Source: Treponema bryantii
GTDB lineage: Bacteria; Spirochaetota; Spirochaetia; Treponematales; Treponemataceae
Length of the DNA: 64,000 bases
Direction: 5' to 3'
Assembly (NCBI RefSeq): GCF_900111035.1
Contig: NZ_FOFU01000009.1
Span: forward strand, 1-64,000
Positions 1 through 8,088 of this stretch are shown in pieces. Made by a program: the position numbers and the translations under genes. Positions within the stretch are counted from its first letter, which is position 1; the number at the start of each line of letters is the position of its first letter. The notes below the pieces were generated by a model, which saw only the letters and a program-made list of their open reading frames with translations, was not told where the DNA came from and made no database searches.

Positions 1-1519
1 AGCCATTTGCTGTTAACAAGATTTTATAACTTGAAAACCATGAATCACTATTAAATGTTGTGTAATTAATTGATGGGGTTGAATTATCAATGTAAACTTC
101 AACAGTCGTAGTACCGGATTCATTTCCTGCCATATCTACAGCTTTACAATAAACTGTATATGAACCAGTTTTATTTAAAAGATAACTTGAACCTGTAGTC
201 CAGTTATTTTGGTCTGTAGAAAACTTATAAGTCGATATTCCAGAATTTTCATCTGTACTCTTTGGTGTAATTGTAACTGAAGAACCATATTTATTTGCTT
301 TTCCATTTACAATTGTTATTCCACCAACATTTGGATCTGTAAGTGTGAGAACAGGAGTTGATGGATTAACTTTATCGACTTTTAGTGTAATTTTTTCTGA
401 TATTGCATCATTTCCAGCTTTATCAGAAACATAGATATAAATATTATGAATTCCTGTGTCTAAATCAAAGACTTTATTAAAATCCTGACTTGGAGACATT
501 TCAACTTTATCTCCGTTGTCAATACTATATTTCCATTTTGAAGTATCAAGAAAATAATTATCAGTAGCTGTTGCTGAAACTGTAACAGCTGATTTTGTCC
601 AGTCTTTAGTATAAGGGTCAACTGTGATTACAGGTGGAGTTTTATCTACTGTAAAACTGATTTTTGAGCTAGAACCAGTATATCCAACTTTATCTTTGGC
701 AGAAAAATAGAAATCAGTATATTTACCCTCTCTATCAAGAGATGCAGCGCTTCCAGTTCCAGTACCTACAACACCATTTAACTTGTATGAGTAAGAAACT
801 GTATCAAGATTCGATTCTTCTACATTTGCTTGAATTATAGCTTGTTTAGAATAATCGTCTGGCATGCGTGAATAAGATACTTTTGGTGCAGTTTGATCGA
901 GAATGTAAGTTCTTGATACTGTATTTCTATTTCCAAGATTATCACTCACACTAAAGCTTACAGTATAAGTTCCATCTGGTCTGTTGTTAAAATTAAAACT
1001 ATTACTAGAAGATGACATTCCTAGTTGACTACATGAAACATTCCAAGACCCTGGATTTACACCAGATTGACCATCACTTGCTGAAGCACTTATTTCTACA
1101 TTAGCACCGATACAGGCAGCAGTATTATTAATTGAAATTGAAGGTCCCTGAGTATCTTGTCTAAATAAAAAAGTATGAGTTTCAGAACTATCATATACAT
1201 CATAATCTTGATTATGTCCCCAAAGAGGACCATCCCATACCCACTTTGTTTCTGTTCTATAATAATTTACAGTAATCGTTAGATTATAATCAGAAGAAAT
1301 ATATGAAGAACCACTTGCACTAACTTGACTTCCATATGATGACCATGAAACATTTACAGGATTTTTAAAATAAAATGTGCTACCTGATTTTATGGCAGTT
1401 GAATTTACAGTAAGATAGATACCACCTCTTTTTGAATTTGATATTGTGTATGTCTCAGAAAATAAAAGAGAAAATCCTAATGTTAAAATTAGAGCTAAAA
1501 CAAACTTTTTCTTATTCAT
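1..1519 (-). CDS. Exported protein with repeated Ig-like domains (partial, 3' end outside window)
   Basis: The frame is open from an ATG at 1519 to the window edge (506 residues seen) with no stop. It begins with a signal peptide (MNKKKFVLALIL..., cleavage near residue 22, FSE|T). The rest is a Ser/Thr/Asn-rich string of roughly 90-residue modules that each open with an Asp-x-Thr/Ser-x-Pro pattern (DQTAPKVS, DKTPPVITV, DKVNPSTPV, DNSTPSINY). This is typical of bacterial Ig-like or OmpL47-type extracellular modules. A Shine-Dalgarno (AGAGG) lies 6 bases before the ATG. The start overlaps the stop of the upstream gene by 8 bases, so the two are probably co-transcribed. It is likely periplasmic or surface exposed; the true function is unknown. 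Confidence 0.75.
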   Translation of the reverse strand, partial: MNKKKFVLALILTLGFSLLFSETYTISNSKRGGIYLTVNSTAIKSGSTFYFKNPVNVSWSSYGSQVSASGSSYISSDYNLTITVNYYRTETKWVWDGPLWGHNQDYDVYDSSETHTFLFRQDTQGPSISINNTAACIGANVEISASASDGQSGVNPGSWNVSCSQLGMSSSSNSFNFNNRPDGTYTVSFSVSDNLGNRNTVSRTYILDQTAPKVSYSRMPDDYSKQAIIQANVEESNLDTVSYSYKLNGVVGTGTGSAASLDREGKYTDFYFSAKDKVGYTGSSSKISFTVDKTPPVITVDPYTKDWTKSAVTVSATATDNYFLDTSKWKYSIDNGDKVEMSPSQDFNKVFDLDTGIHNIYIYVSDKAGNDAISEKITLKVDKVNPSTPVLTLTDPNVGGITIVNGKANKYGSSVTITPKSTDENSGISTYKFSTDQNNWTTGSSYLLNKTGSYTVYCKAVDMAGNESGTTTVEVYIDNSTPSINYTTFNSDSWFSSYKILLTANG

Positions 1520-2873
1520 AAACCACCTCTGTATTGTTTACAATCAAAGAACCTTTGTTATAAACACAAGTTTTTGACTTATCATTTTTTGAATTTGTTA
1601 ATATAAACTTTTCTTTGTTAGATTTATTAATGACATTTAATTCATCAGAAAGAAGAGTAACAGATTTTTCATCTTCAAAAATCCAAACATTCTGACTTTC
1701 TCTTCGTCTAATTTTTGTTCCAGCCATAATTGATTCTGCAGCTATATCTTTTACCTTTTGATAATCATCGAGAGAAATTACAATAAATTGTTTATTATCT
1801 AAATCTTCAAAAAGAATAAAATGATCATCAACATAATTTGCAAACTGATTTGTTGAAGCCAGATTTAATTCAACATCCTGAATATTGTTTTGAGTTATAT
1901 TCAGTAATTTCCATTTATTATCAGTTTTATAAATCATCTTAACGTTATTTTCATCGCTGAAAATTATTTTTGCATCAGATGCAATATAACTGTCTTCAAG
2001 TAAATTTCTTTTTATTGTAAGTGTTGAATCATAGAATGAAATCTTATTTGACAAGCTGTTATTTGAAATTAATTCAGGATAATAAGCATATCCTTGTGTG
2101 TTTTCTTTTTCTTCAAAATTGAAATTATTATACTTTAATAAGATTGTTTTATTATCAGCAAAAAGCATCATATATAAATCTTTATTTTCAGTATAAAAGA
2201 AATCAACATATTCAATTACACCATTAGAGTTAATATCATTTTTTTCAAATTGATTACCATTTTTCTTTAAGAAGGTAATTTTTGTATTATCATTCGAAAT
2301 ATAATAACCAATCAAATCTCCTTCATACCAGTAATAAAACTTATATGAAGTTACAATATCATCTGGATTAGAAATTGATTTAATTTCATTTACTTCATTA
2401 TCTGAAATTGAAATGTTGTATAAAATATTATTATTCAGGAAGGAATAGTTATAAACTTTTGATTCATCATTGTAATTCAATGAAAAATTAGAAAAAACAC
2501 TTTGTTCAAAATTTAATGCATATTTTTTTAATTCAATTGAACTTTCATAATCAAGTCTAATAGTTATCAATTTGTAGATATCATTTTCTTTTCCGATACA
2601 TACAAAATAATTAGAGTCTATCTCAGATAAACATAAACCTTGCACATCTGTTATAACCCCTGTTTCTTCAGGCAAATCAATTTTTTGTAACCTTGAAGAC
2701 TCATCCGCGTTTATTGCTTTTAGAGAGCCATTTTGAACATAGAGAATTAATGCAGTACCATCATAATTCTGAGCGGCTTGCATTTCGGTAATTCCATTAC
2801 CAACTCTCATTTCATTGGCAGACAGACAATAAATTAATACAAAAATTAGAAAAGAAAACAAATGTTTTTTCAT
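1512..2873 (-). CDS. Exported protein of unknown function
   Basis: This gene encodes a 453-residue protein. An N-terminal signal peptide (MKKHLFSFLIFVLIYCLSA|NE) sends it out of the cytoplasm. The remainder is rich in Asn, Ser, Ile and Tyr and reads as alternating short beta strands, for example WYEGDLIGYYIS and KISFYDSTLTI, which suggests a beta-propeller-like fold without a recognisable motif. I chose the ATG at 2873 because GGAG at 2882-2885 sits 8 bases before it; the in-frame TTG at 2879 would be only 2 bases away. The 3' end overlaps the Ig-like gene by 8 bases, so they probably form an operon and may act together at the cell surface. I do not recognise a family. Confidence 0.6.
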   Translation of the reverse strand: MKKHLFSFLIFVLIYCLSANEMRVGNGITEMQAAQNYDGTALILYVQNGSLKAINADESSRLQKIDLPEETGVITDVQGLCLSEIDSNYFVCIGKENDIYKLITIRLDYESSIELKKYALNFEQSVFSNFSLNYNDESKVYNYSFLNNNILYNISISDNEVNEIKSISNPDDIVTSYKFYYWYEGDLIGYYISNDNTKITFLKKNGNQFEKNDINSNGVIEYVDFFYTENKDLYMMLFADNKTILLKYNNFNFEEKENTQGYAYYPELISNNSLSNKISFYDSTLTIKRNLLEDSYIASDAKIIFSDENNVKMIYKTDNKWKLLNITQNNIQDVELNLASTNQFANYVDDHFILFEDLDNKQFIVISLDDYQKVKDIAAESIMAGTKIRRRESQNVWIFEDEKSVTLLSDELNVINKSNKEKFILTNSKNDKSKTCVYNKGSLIVNNTEVVYE

Positions 2874-3037
2874 AAACAAAACTCCATTCCCGTTATTTAG
2901 AGTTAAAGAATTTATGAAAAAAGAAATTTAATTTTTTTATTTTTTAAAATTCTTTTAATCATAAAACTTTTTTCCACCGCAATTTATAATGCATATATAT
3001 AAAATTTGTCAATTAAGAAATCAGCCTCAAAATCACA

Positions 3038-3099
3038 TTTATGACAAATGTCATAACATTTTGTTAATAATTTATGACAAATGTCATAACATTTTGTTA
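3038..3099. repeat. Two direct repeats (33-bp period), each carrying the palindrome ATGACAAATGTCAT
   Basis: A 29-bp unit at 3038-3066 recurs exactly at 3071-3099. Each unit contains the perfect 14-bp dyad ATGACA-AA-TGTCAT (3041-3054 and 3074-3087). A 33-bp period is about three helical turns, so proteins bound at both dyads would sit on the same DNA face. The pair lies in the 343-bp AT-rich gap between two divergent genes (the exported-protein gene and thiI). The ACAAATGT core resembles operators of the BlaI/CopY family, but the flanking G/C differs. No regulator gene is adjacent. The rest of the gap holds only the palindrome and promoter listed separately; a short open frame across this region is not credible. 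Confidence 0.7.
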
Positions 3100-3140
3100 T
3101 TATTTAATAATATATATTTCATTTTATGTTTACAATCACA

Positions 3141-3162
3141 TAAAATAACCATGGTTATTTTA
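3141..3162. promoter_or_regulatory. Perfect 22-bp palindrome, possible operator upstream of thiI
   Basis: Each half is TAAAATAACCA followed by its exact complement, centred between 3151 and 3152. It ends 20 bp before the putative thiI -35 region. The size and symmetry fit a dimeric repressor site. The core CCATGG is also an NcoI-like hexamer. No function is assigned. Confidence 0.55.
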
Positions 3163-3181
3163 AAGTATACTTACATCCTAC

Positions 3182-3210
3182 TTTAAAACTTCATAACTTC
3201 CGTTTATAAT
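3182..3210 (+). promoter_or_regulatory. Putative sigma-70 promoter of thiI, leaderless geometry
   Basis: TTTAAA (3182-3187), a 17-base spacer and a perfect TATAAT (3205-3210). The expected transcription start, about 7 bases on, is the A of the thiI ATG at 3217. No Shine-Dalgarno is present, so the message is predicted to be leaderless. Confidence 0.5.
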
Positions 3211-3216
3211 AAGACT

Positions 3217-4392
3217 ATGACTTATCTAGCGAAAATTGGAGAACTTACTCTTAAAGGTTCTAATATTCAGGAATTTGAAAATCTTTTAAAACATAATGCA
3301 GCAAAATATCTGGAAGGCACTGGAGCAAAAATAGCGCTTCGTGCAGGACGTCTTTATATTGATTGCGAAGAAGCTGCTGCTGAAAAAGTAGAGTTTACAC
3401 TTAATCATCTTATTGGAATTACCGGCTGGGCTAAGGCTGAAGTTTGCGAAAAGACTATTGAAGATATCAGCCGTGCCGTTTTTGAAATTGCTAAAAAGGA
3501 AGCTGAACGCGGATGCAAAACTTTTAAGATTGATGCCCGCCGTGCAGACAAAAGTTTTCCAATGAACTCTTACGAAATCTGCTGTGAAGCTGCAGGTGAT
3601 GTTGAAGCAATAATGAAGGTTGATGTTCATCATCCTGATACAATCATTTATGTTGAAGTTCGAGAACGCTGTTTTGTTTATACTGATTCTAATACAGGCT
3701 GCCGGGGACTTCCTGTTGGCTGCAGCGGAAAAGGACTTTTGCTTTTGAGCGGTGGATTGGACTCTCCTGTTGCGGGTTACCGTATGCTTCGCCGCGGTAT
3801 GAAAATTGAATGCTGTTATTTCCATTCTTATCCATATACATCTGAAGAAGCCAAGCAGAAGGTTGTTACACTTGCACAGAAGCTTGCTTATTACGGAATC
3901 ACAACTTATCTGAACGTTATTCCTTTTACAGATGTTCAGATGAAGATTAAGGAAAAAGCTCCGGAAGCGTGGTCTACTCTTATGCTCCGTGTCTGCATGA
4001 TGAAGCTTGCTAATCGTCTTGCACATCGCTGTAACGCTAAATGTATTATCACAGGTGAAAGTGTTGGTCAGGTTGCAAGTCAGACTATTGAAAATATGAC
4101 AGTTACCGAGCATTTTGCTGAACTTCCACTTCTCCGCCCTCTCTGCGGTATGGATAAGGAAGAAATCATCAAAGATTCATATTTTATTGATACTTATGAG
4201 ACTTCAATTCTTCCATATGAAGACTGCTGTGTATTGTTCAGCCCAAGACATCCTGTTTTAAGAGGTACTGCAGAACAGGCCGAAGAGATTTACAACTCGC
4301 TCGAAGTTGATGAGTTGATTGAGAAGTCTTATAAGGAACGGGAAATAATTAAACTTACTGTGAACGGAGAGCCTGTTAAGAAAACAGATTAA
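3217..4392 (+). CDS. thiI: tRNA uracil 4-sulfurtransferase ThiI
   Basis: This enzyme makes 4-thiouridine at position 8 of tRNA, activating the base with ATP and taking sulfur from a persulfide carrier such as IscS; in some organisms it also supplies sulfur for thiamine. The 391-residue protein has an N-terminal ferredoxin-like/THUMP region (about 1-165) and a PP-loop ATPase domain with SGGLDSPVAGY at 178-188. The C-terminal rhodanese domain of the E. coli enzyme (482 residues) is absent, as in many bacteria, so sulfur relay must use other cysteines. It starts at the ATG at 3217 with no Shine-Dalgarno. A family-B palindrome follows the stop, then the uracil-DNA glycosylase gene. Confidence 0.93.
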   Translation: MTYLAKIGELTLKGSNIQEFENLLKHNAAKYLEGTGAKIALRAGRLYIDCEEAAAEKVEFTLNHLIGITGWAKAEVCEKTIEDISRAVFEIAKKEAERGCKTFKIDARRADKSFPMNSYEICCEAAGDVEAIMKVDVHHPDTIIYVEVRERCFVYTDSNTGCRGLPVGCSGKGLLLLSGGLDSPVAGYRMLRRGMKIECCYFHSYPYTSEEAKQKVVTLAQKLAYYGITTYLNVIPFTDVQMKIKEKAPEAWSTLMLRVCMMKLANRLAHRCNAKCIITGESVGQVASQTIENMTVTEHFAELPLLRPLCGMDKEEIIKDSYFIDTYETSILPYEDCCVLFSPRHPVLRGTAEQAEEIYNSLEVDELIEKSYKEREIIKLTVNGEPVKKTD

Positions 4393-4395
4393 AAG

Positions 4396-4416
4396 ATGCT
4401 GAACCAAGTTCAGCAT
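4396..4416. repeat. Family-B dispersed palindrome
   Basis: ATGCTGAAC-CAA-GTTCAGCAT is a perfect 9-bp stem with a 3-base loop between thiI and the glycosylase gene. The same motif recurs near 17794-17814 and at 47570-47590. It occupies the place where the next gene's ribosome site would be expected. Confidence 0.75.
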
Positions 4417-4427
4417 GACGATGAATT

Positions 4428-5177
4428 ATGAAAGCAGCTGATAAACAACTAATTTATACACTTCTCAAAACTGCAGATGCTTATGAATGCGGATATACAA
4501 GGGAGAAATTTGCCGCAGAGCCTGTATTTACAGACGATGCAGAAACTCCACAACAAGAAATGACTGTCGAGCCAATCCCGACAATGACAGATAGTTCTGC
4601 GAATGCAAATTCTGGTCTTACTATCGAAGAACTCAATGCAAAGATTCTTCGCTGTACACGTTGTGGACTTGCTCGTACCCGTAACAATGTTGTTCCTGGT
4701 ATGGGTGTTCAGACTCCAGATGTTCTTGTAATTGGAGAAGGTCCTGGACATGACGAGGATATGCAGGGGCTGCCTTTTGTAGGAAAAGCAGGTATTTTGT
4801 TAGACCGAATGCTTGCTGCAATCGGATTGGATCGTAAAACTAACTGTTATATTGCAAACATTGTAAAATGCCGCCCACCAGAGAATCGTAATCCTCTTCC
4901 AGATGAACAGTCTGCCTGCTTCAGTTTCCTTGAGACTCAAATTCATATTCTCAAGCCAAAGATGATTCTTTGTATGGGAAAAATTGCAATCGAAAAAATT
5001 ACAGGTCAGAGTATTTCAATAAATGCTCAGCATGGTGAATTCTTTGATTATAACGGAATCCCGGTTATGCCAACTTATCATCCGAGTGCCTTGCTTCGTA
5101 ATGAACAGCTTAAACGCCCGGCATGGGAAGACCTGAAACTTTTCAAAAAACGCTTAGACGAAATAAATAATAATTAA
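4428..5177 (+). CDS. Uracil-DNA glycosylase, family 4 (Fe-S type)
   Basis: This enzyme removes uracil from DNA to start base-excision repair. The 249-residue protein has a 70-residue acidic, low-complexity N-terminal extension, then the glycosylase domain. Seen in order are CTRCGL (Cys76, Cys79), motif A GEGPGHDED (103-111, GExPGxxED in the family), FVGKAG, CRPPENR (Cys148), Cys164 and the C-terminal HPSALLR motif. The four cysteines fit the family 4 iron-sulfur cluster ligands. It lies between thiI and priA in the same direction, 13 bp before priA. No good Shine-Dalgarno is seen, because the family-B repeat lies just upstream. Confidence 0.88.
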   Translation: MKAADKQLIYTLLKTADAYECGYTREKFAAEPVFTDDAETPQQEMTVEPIPTMTDSSANANSGLTIEELNAKILRCTRCGLARTRNNVVPGMGVQTPDVLVIGEGPGHDEDMQGLPFVGKAGILLDRMLAAIGLDRKTNCYIANIVKCRPPENRNPLPDEQSACFSFLETQIHILKPKMILCMGKIAIEKITGQSISINAQHGEFFDYNGIPVMPTYHPSALLRNEQLKRPAWEDLKLFKKRLDEINNN

Positions 5178-5190
5178 CGGCAGGTAGTTA

Positions 5191-7212
5191 ATGCAGTATC
5201 TCGAAATCATACTGAATCTGCCTGTTAATCAGGGCTTTACATACTCTTATATTCCTCCAGAAAAAGAAAAACCTGAACTTATTCCTGCAATCGGAAAACG
5301 TGCAGAAATTATGTTCGGTAACAAGAAGACACAGGGATTCATCATTAATATCAGCGACAAATTACCGGAAAACTGTCCTGTTGCCCCTGAAAAAATCCGC
5401 CCGATAAAACGCGTAATAGATAAAGAACCTCTTTTTGGAAAAGAACTGATTGAAATGGCTCACTGGCTTTCACGCTATTATCTTTGTACACTTGGAGAAG
5501 CTGTTTTTTCAATGATTCCAAGTGGACGCCGAGAAACAAGTGCAGGCGGCTTTGGATTTGAAGAAGAAGTTGGTGAGAAAAAGAAGAATGAGTTGTCCCC
5601 TGAGCAATCAAAGGCGGTTGAGGAGATTCTTAGTGCAAGTGGATTGCTTCGCTCCGCTCGCAATGACGGAGGCGGACTTTTCCATTACCTTTACGGCCCG
5701 ACGGGCTCTGGTAAAACCGAAGTATTTCTTTCACTTGCAGAAAAGATTCTTGAAATGGGAAAAGGGGTTATTTACCTTGTACCGGAAATTGGACTTACGG
5801 GTCAGGTTGTAAAAGCCGTAGCAGACCGGTTTGGAAATACTGCCGCGGTGCTTCATTCAGGACTCACTCCTTCTCAGCGGCTTTCTGAATGGCATAGAAT
5901 CATGCACAGGGAAGCCCGCGTAATTGTTGGTGCACGTTCTGCGGTTTTTGCTCCGGTTCCTGATCTTGGACTTATTATTATTGATGAAGAACATGACGGT
6001 TCTTATAAATCCGGTAACAATCCACGTTATCACGCAAGACAGGTTGCTATGCACCGCTGTTCTACACTTAAGATTCCGCTTCTTATGGGAAGTGCTACAC
6101 CAAGTGTTGAAGCCTGGTATGGAATGCAGGGCGGCTCTATTGTAAGACACCGTCTCACAAAACGTTTAGCCGGTGGAGAGATGCCTCACATTTCCTGTAT
6201 AGATCTTTCATATTACCCCAATGACGGCTGTATTTCTAAACCTCTTGAAGATGAAATAAATAAAACACTCGCACAGAAACATCAGACAATTTTGTTTTTA
6301 AACCGCCGCGGCTTCACTCACTTTTTCCGCTGCAATCAATGCGGATATGAATTAAAATGCAAAAATTGTTCTGTACCACTAACCTACCATAAAATTGAAA
6401 ACAGACTCCGCTGTCATTATTGCGGATGGTCAATATATCCACCGGAAAGCTGCCCACAGTGCGGTTCACTCGACATTGGAAGTTCTGGTTTTGGAACAGA
6501 ATATATAGAAGCTGAAACACGTGCAAAGTTTCCGAATGCCCGTATTCTCCGTCTGGACACCGATGTCCTCAAAAATAAAGACGAACTCTTAACTTCCCTC
6601 GAAGATTTCCGACAGGGCAAATACGATATTCTGCTTGGAACACAGATGGTTGCTAAGGGACTAAACTTCCCTAACCTTCAGCTGGTTGGAGTTATTCTTG
6701 CAGATGCCGGACTCCATATGCCGGACTTCAGGGCCGGAGAGAGAACATTCTCTTTGATTACTCAGGTTGCAGGACGAGCCGGCCGTTATTTTCCGGACGG
6801 AAAAGTTATTGTTCAAACCTACAGCCCTGGTAAAGGACCTGTGCTTTATGCCTGCCAGAGCCGTATAGAAGATTTTTATGGAAGTGAACTTGCAGAACGC
6901 GAGATGCTTGACTTCCCTCCTTTCAGTCGACTGCTCCGACTTGTTTTCAGAAGCTTTAATAAATCACTTGCCGCACAGACTGCAGCAGATGCAGTAAAGA
7001 TTCTCGAAGAAGGTGCTCCGCGCGGGATGGAAATTATTGGTCCTGCAGAATGTCCTATTGAGAAAATCAATTCTTCCTGGAGATATCAGATTTTATTAAA
7101 AGGTGGTTCAATCATTCCGCTTCAGAATGCAGCGCGTAAACTGCTTTTTGATTACACTCATAATCAGAATGTTTATATTGAATATGATGTGGATCCTGTG
7201 AGTTTATTATAA
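5191..7212 (+). CDS. priA: Primosomal protein N' (PriA helicase) carrying an in-frame repeat insertion
   Basis: PriA is the 3'-5' helicase that restarts stalled replication forks by loading the primosome. The 673-residue protein has an N-terminal DNA-binding domain (1-110), Walker A GPTGSGKT (169-176), the DEEHDGSYKS box, a cysteine-rich zinc region (CNQCGYELKCKNC ... CHYCG ... CPQCG) and helicase motifs V-VI ending QVAGRAGR. Residues 151-161 (GLLRSARNDGG) are not part of the family. They are translated from a 29-bp copy of the family-A dispersed repeat at 5641-5669, placed in the linker just before Walker A. The frame stays open, so the protein is probably active. Confidence 0.95.
   Translation: MQYLEIILNLPVNQGFTYSYIPPEKEKPELIPAIGKRAEIMFGNKKTQGFIINISDKLPENCPVAPEKIRPIKRVIDKEPLFGKELIEMAHWLSRYYLCTLGEAVFSMIPSGRRETSAGGFGFEEEVGEKKKNELSPEQSKAVEEILSASGLLRSARNDGGGLFHYLYGPTGSGKTEVFLSLAEKILEMGKGVIYLVPEIGLTGQVVKAVADRFGNTAAVLHSGLTPSQRLSEWHRIMHREARVIVGARSAVFAPVPDLGLIIIDEEHDGSYKSGNNPRYHARQVAMHRCSTLKIPLLMGSATPSVEAWYGMQGGSIVRHRLTKRLAGGEMPHISCIDLSYYPNDGCISKPLEDEINKTLAQKHQTILFLNRRGFTHFFRCNQCGYELKCKNCSVPLTYHKIENRLRCHYCGWSIYPPESCPQCGSLDIGSSGFGTEYIEAETRAKFPNARILRLDTDVLKNKDELLTSLEDFRQGKYDILLGTQMVAKGLNFPNLQLVGVILADAGLHMPDFRAGERTFSLITQVAGRAGRYFPDGKVIVQTYSPGKGPVLYACQSRIEDFYGSELAEREMLDFPPFSRLLRLVFRSFNKSLAAQTAADAVKILEEGAPRGMEIIGPAECPIEKINSSWRYQILLKGGSIIPLQNAARKLLFDYTHNQNVYIEYDVDPVSLL
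5641..5669. repeat. Half copy of family-A dispersed repeat inside priA
   Basis: These 29 bases are identical to 7259-7287, one arm of the family-A palindrome downstream of priA. The copy is read in frame as GLLRSARNDG and adds about 10 residues between the PriA N-terminal and helicase domains. Confidence 0.85.
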
Positions 7213-7217
7213 GATAT

Positions 7218-7286
7218 CGTCATTGCGAGGAGCGCAGCGACGTGGCAATCCTGTAACTGGATTGCTTCGCTCCGCTCGCAATGACG
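7218..7286. repeat. Family-A dispersed palindrome between convergent priA and truA
   Basis: The outer ends CGTCATTGCGAG and CTCGCAATGACG are inverted, with GGCAATCC/GGATTGC arms inside. The 69-bp element forms a long hairpin in the 78-bp gap between converging genes, so it may end or protect both transcripts. Confidence 0.85.
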
Positions 7287-7290
7287 GCAA

Positions 7291-8088
7291 TTATACATGC
7301 CGGCGGATTCCGTCGAACTTGATTTCATACAAAAATAAACCGGTAGGTGGTGCTGTTACTCCGGCGACTTTACGGTCCTGTGCTTCCAGGATTTTTTTCA
7401 TTGAATCTTCAGCAGCATTTGTTTTATCAAGATTCACAAGAGTGCCTGTAAGTGTTCTGACCATCTTCCACAGAAAAGCATTAGCTTCAATCTGAAAAAC
7501 AAGCAGATCGTTTCCCCAGCGGTCTTTCTGTATAAAAAACTTTGCGTCATCTATATAGCGGTTATTTGAAACACTATCATCACCACTTGCAGCGAAAGAA
7601 GAACAGTCCAGTTCTCCCCTCAGACATTCACAGTATTTATTCAGTCGCTCAAGATTCGGTGTATAATTTTTTACAAGCCAGGTAAAGCGCATATTATCTG
7701 CAGCCGTAGTATCTCCAAAAGAAATAAAATAGCGATATACACGGCTTGTTGCAGATTTACGTGCACTGAAATCTTCCGTGACCTCACGGGCAGCCATTAT
7801 CCTTACATCAGATGGCAAAAATGCATTCAAAGCCCTTACATAATTTTCTGCCGGCATTGAATCAATTGGTGAATAAAAATTTGCAGCCTGCCCTACAGCA
7901 TGTACACCGCTGTCTGTTCTACCGGAACCGTAAAGAGTAGTTTTTTCTTTGTGGATTTTTTCAAGAGCCTTTTCTATTTCGCCCTGTACTGTACGTTCTG
8001 CTTCACCGCCGCTTACAGCATCATCCTGACGCTGCCAGCCACAAAAGTCTGTACCATCATATGAAATAGTTAGAAGTATATTGCGCAT
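7291..8088 (-). CDS. truA: tRNA pseudouridine(38-40) synthase TruA
   Basis: TruA converts uridines 38-40 of the tRNA anticodon arm to pseudouridine. The 265-residue protein has the N-terminal MRNILLTISYDGTDFCGWQ, the catalytic GRTDSGVHA motif (Asp59), FSARKSATSRVYRY and the C-terminal FLWKMVRTLTGTL stretch, all in family order. A loop after residue 22 (SGGEAERTVQGE) is slightly long. Its start directly abuts the stop of the DUF2225 gene (8089), so it is the last gene of the dxs-folP-cdaA-ybbR-acpS-DUF2225-truA run. The family-A palindrome lies just beyond its stop. Confidence 0.95.
   Translation of the reverse strand: MRNILLTISYDGTDFCGWQRQDDAVSGGEAERTVQGEIEKALEKIHKEKTTLYGSGRTDSGVHAVGQAANFYSPIDSMPAENYVRALNAFLPSDVRIMAAREVTEDFSARKSATSRVYRYFISFGDTTAADNMRFTWLVKNYTPNLERLNKYCECLRGELDCSSFAASGDDSVSNNRYIDDAKFFIQKDRWGNDLLVFQIEANAFLWKMVRTLTGTLVNLDKTNAAEDSMKKILEAQDRKVAGVTAPPTGLFLYEIKFDGIRRHV

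Noticed and set aside
3038-3099. CRISPR array
   Set aside because: Only two units with a 4-base gap, no spacers of proper length and no cas genes.
2989-3186. 65-codon open frame across the repeats upstream of thiI
   Set aside because: It is a translation of the duplicated operator repeats and AT-rich DNA; no ribosome site.
3286-4113. Long open frame on the minus strand opposite thiI (275 codons)
   Set aside because: It lies wholly within a clear thiI gene, has no ribosome site or family motif, and its composition is that of an antisense shadow.
7223-7495. 90-codon plus-strand frame overlapping the family-A repeat and truA
   Set aside because: Formed by the repeat (LLRSARND) and the antisense of truA.
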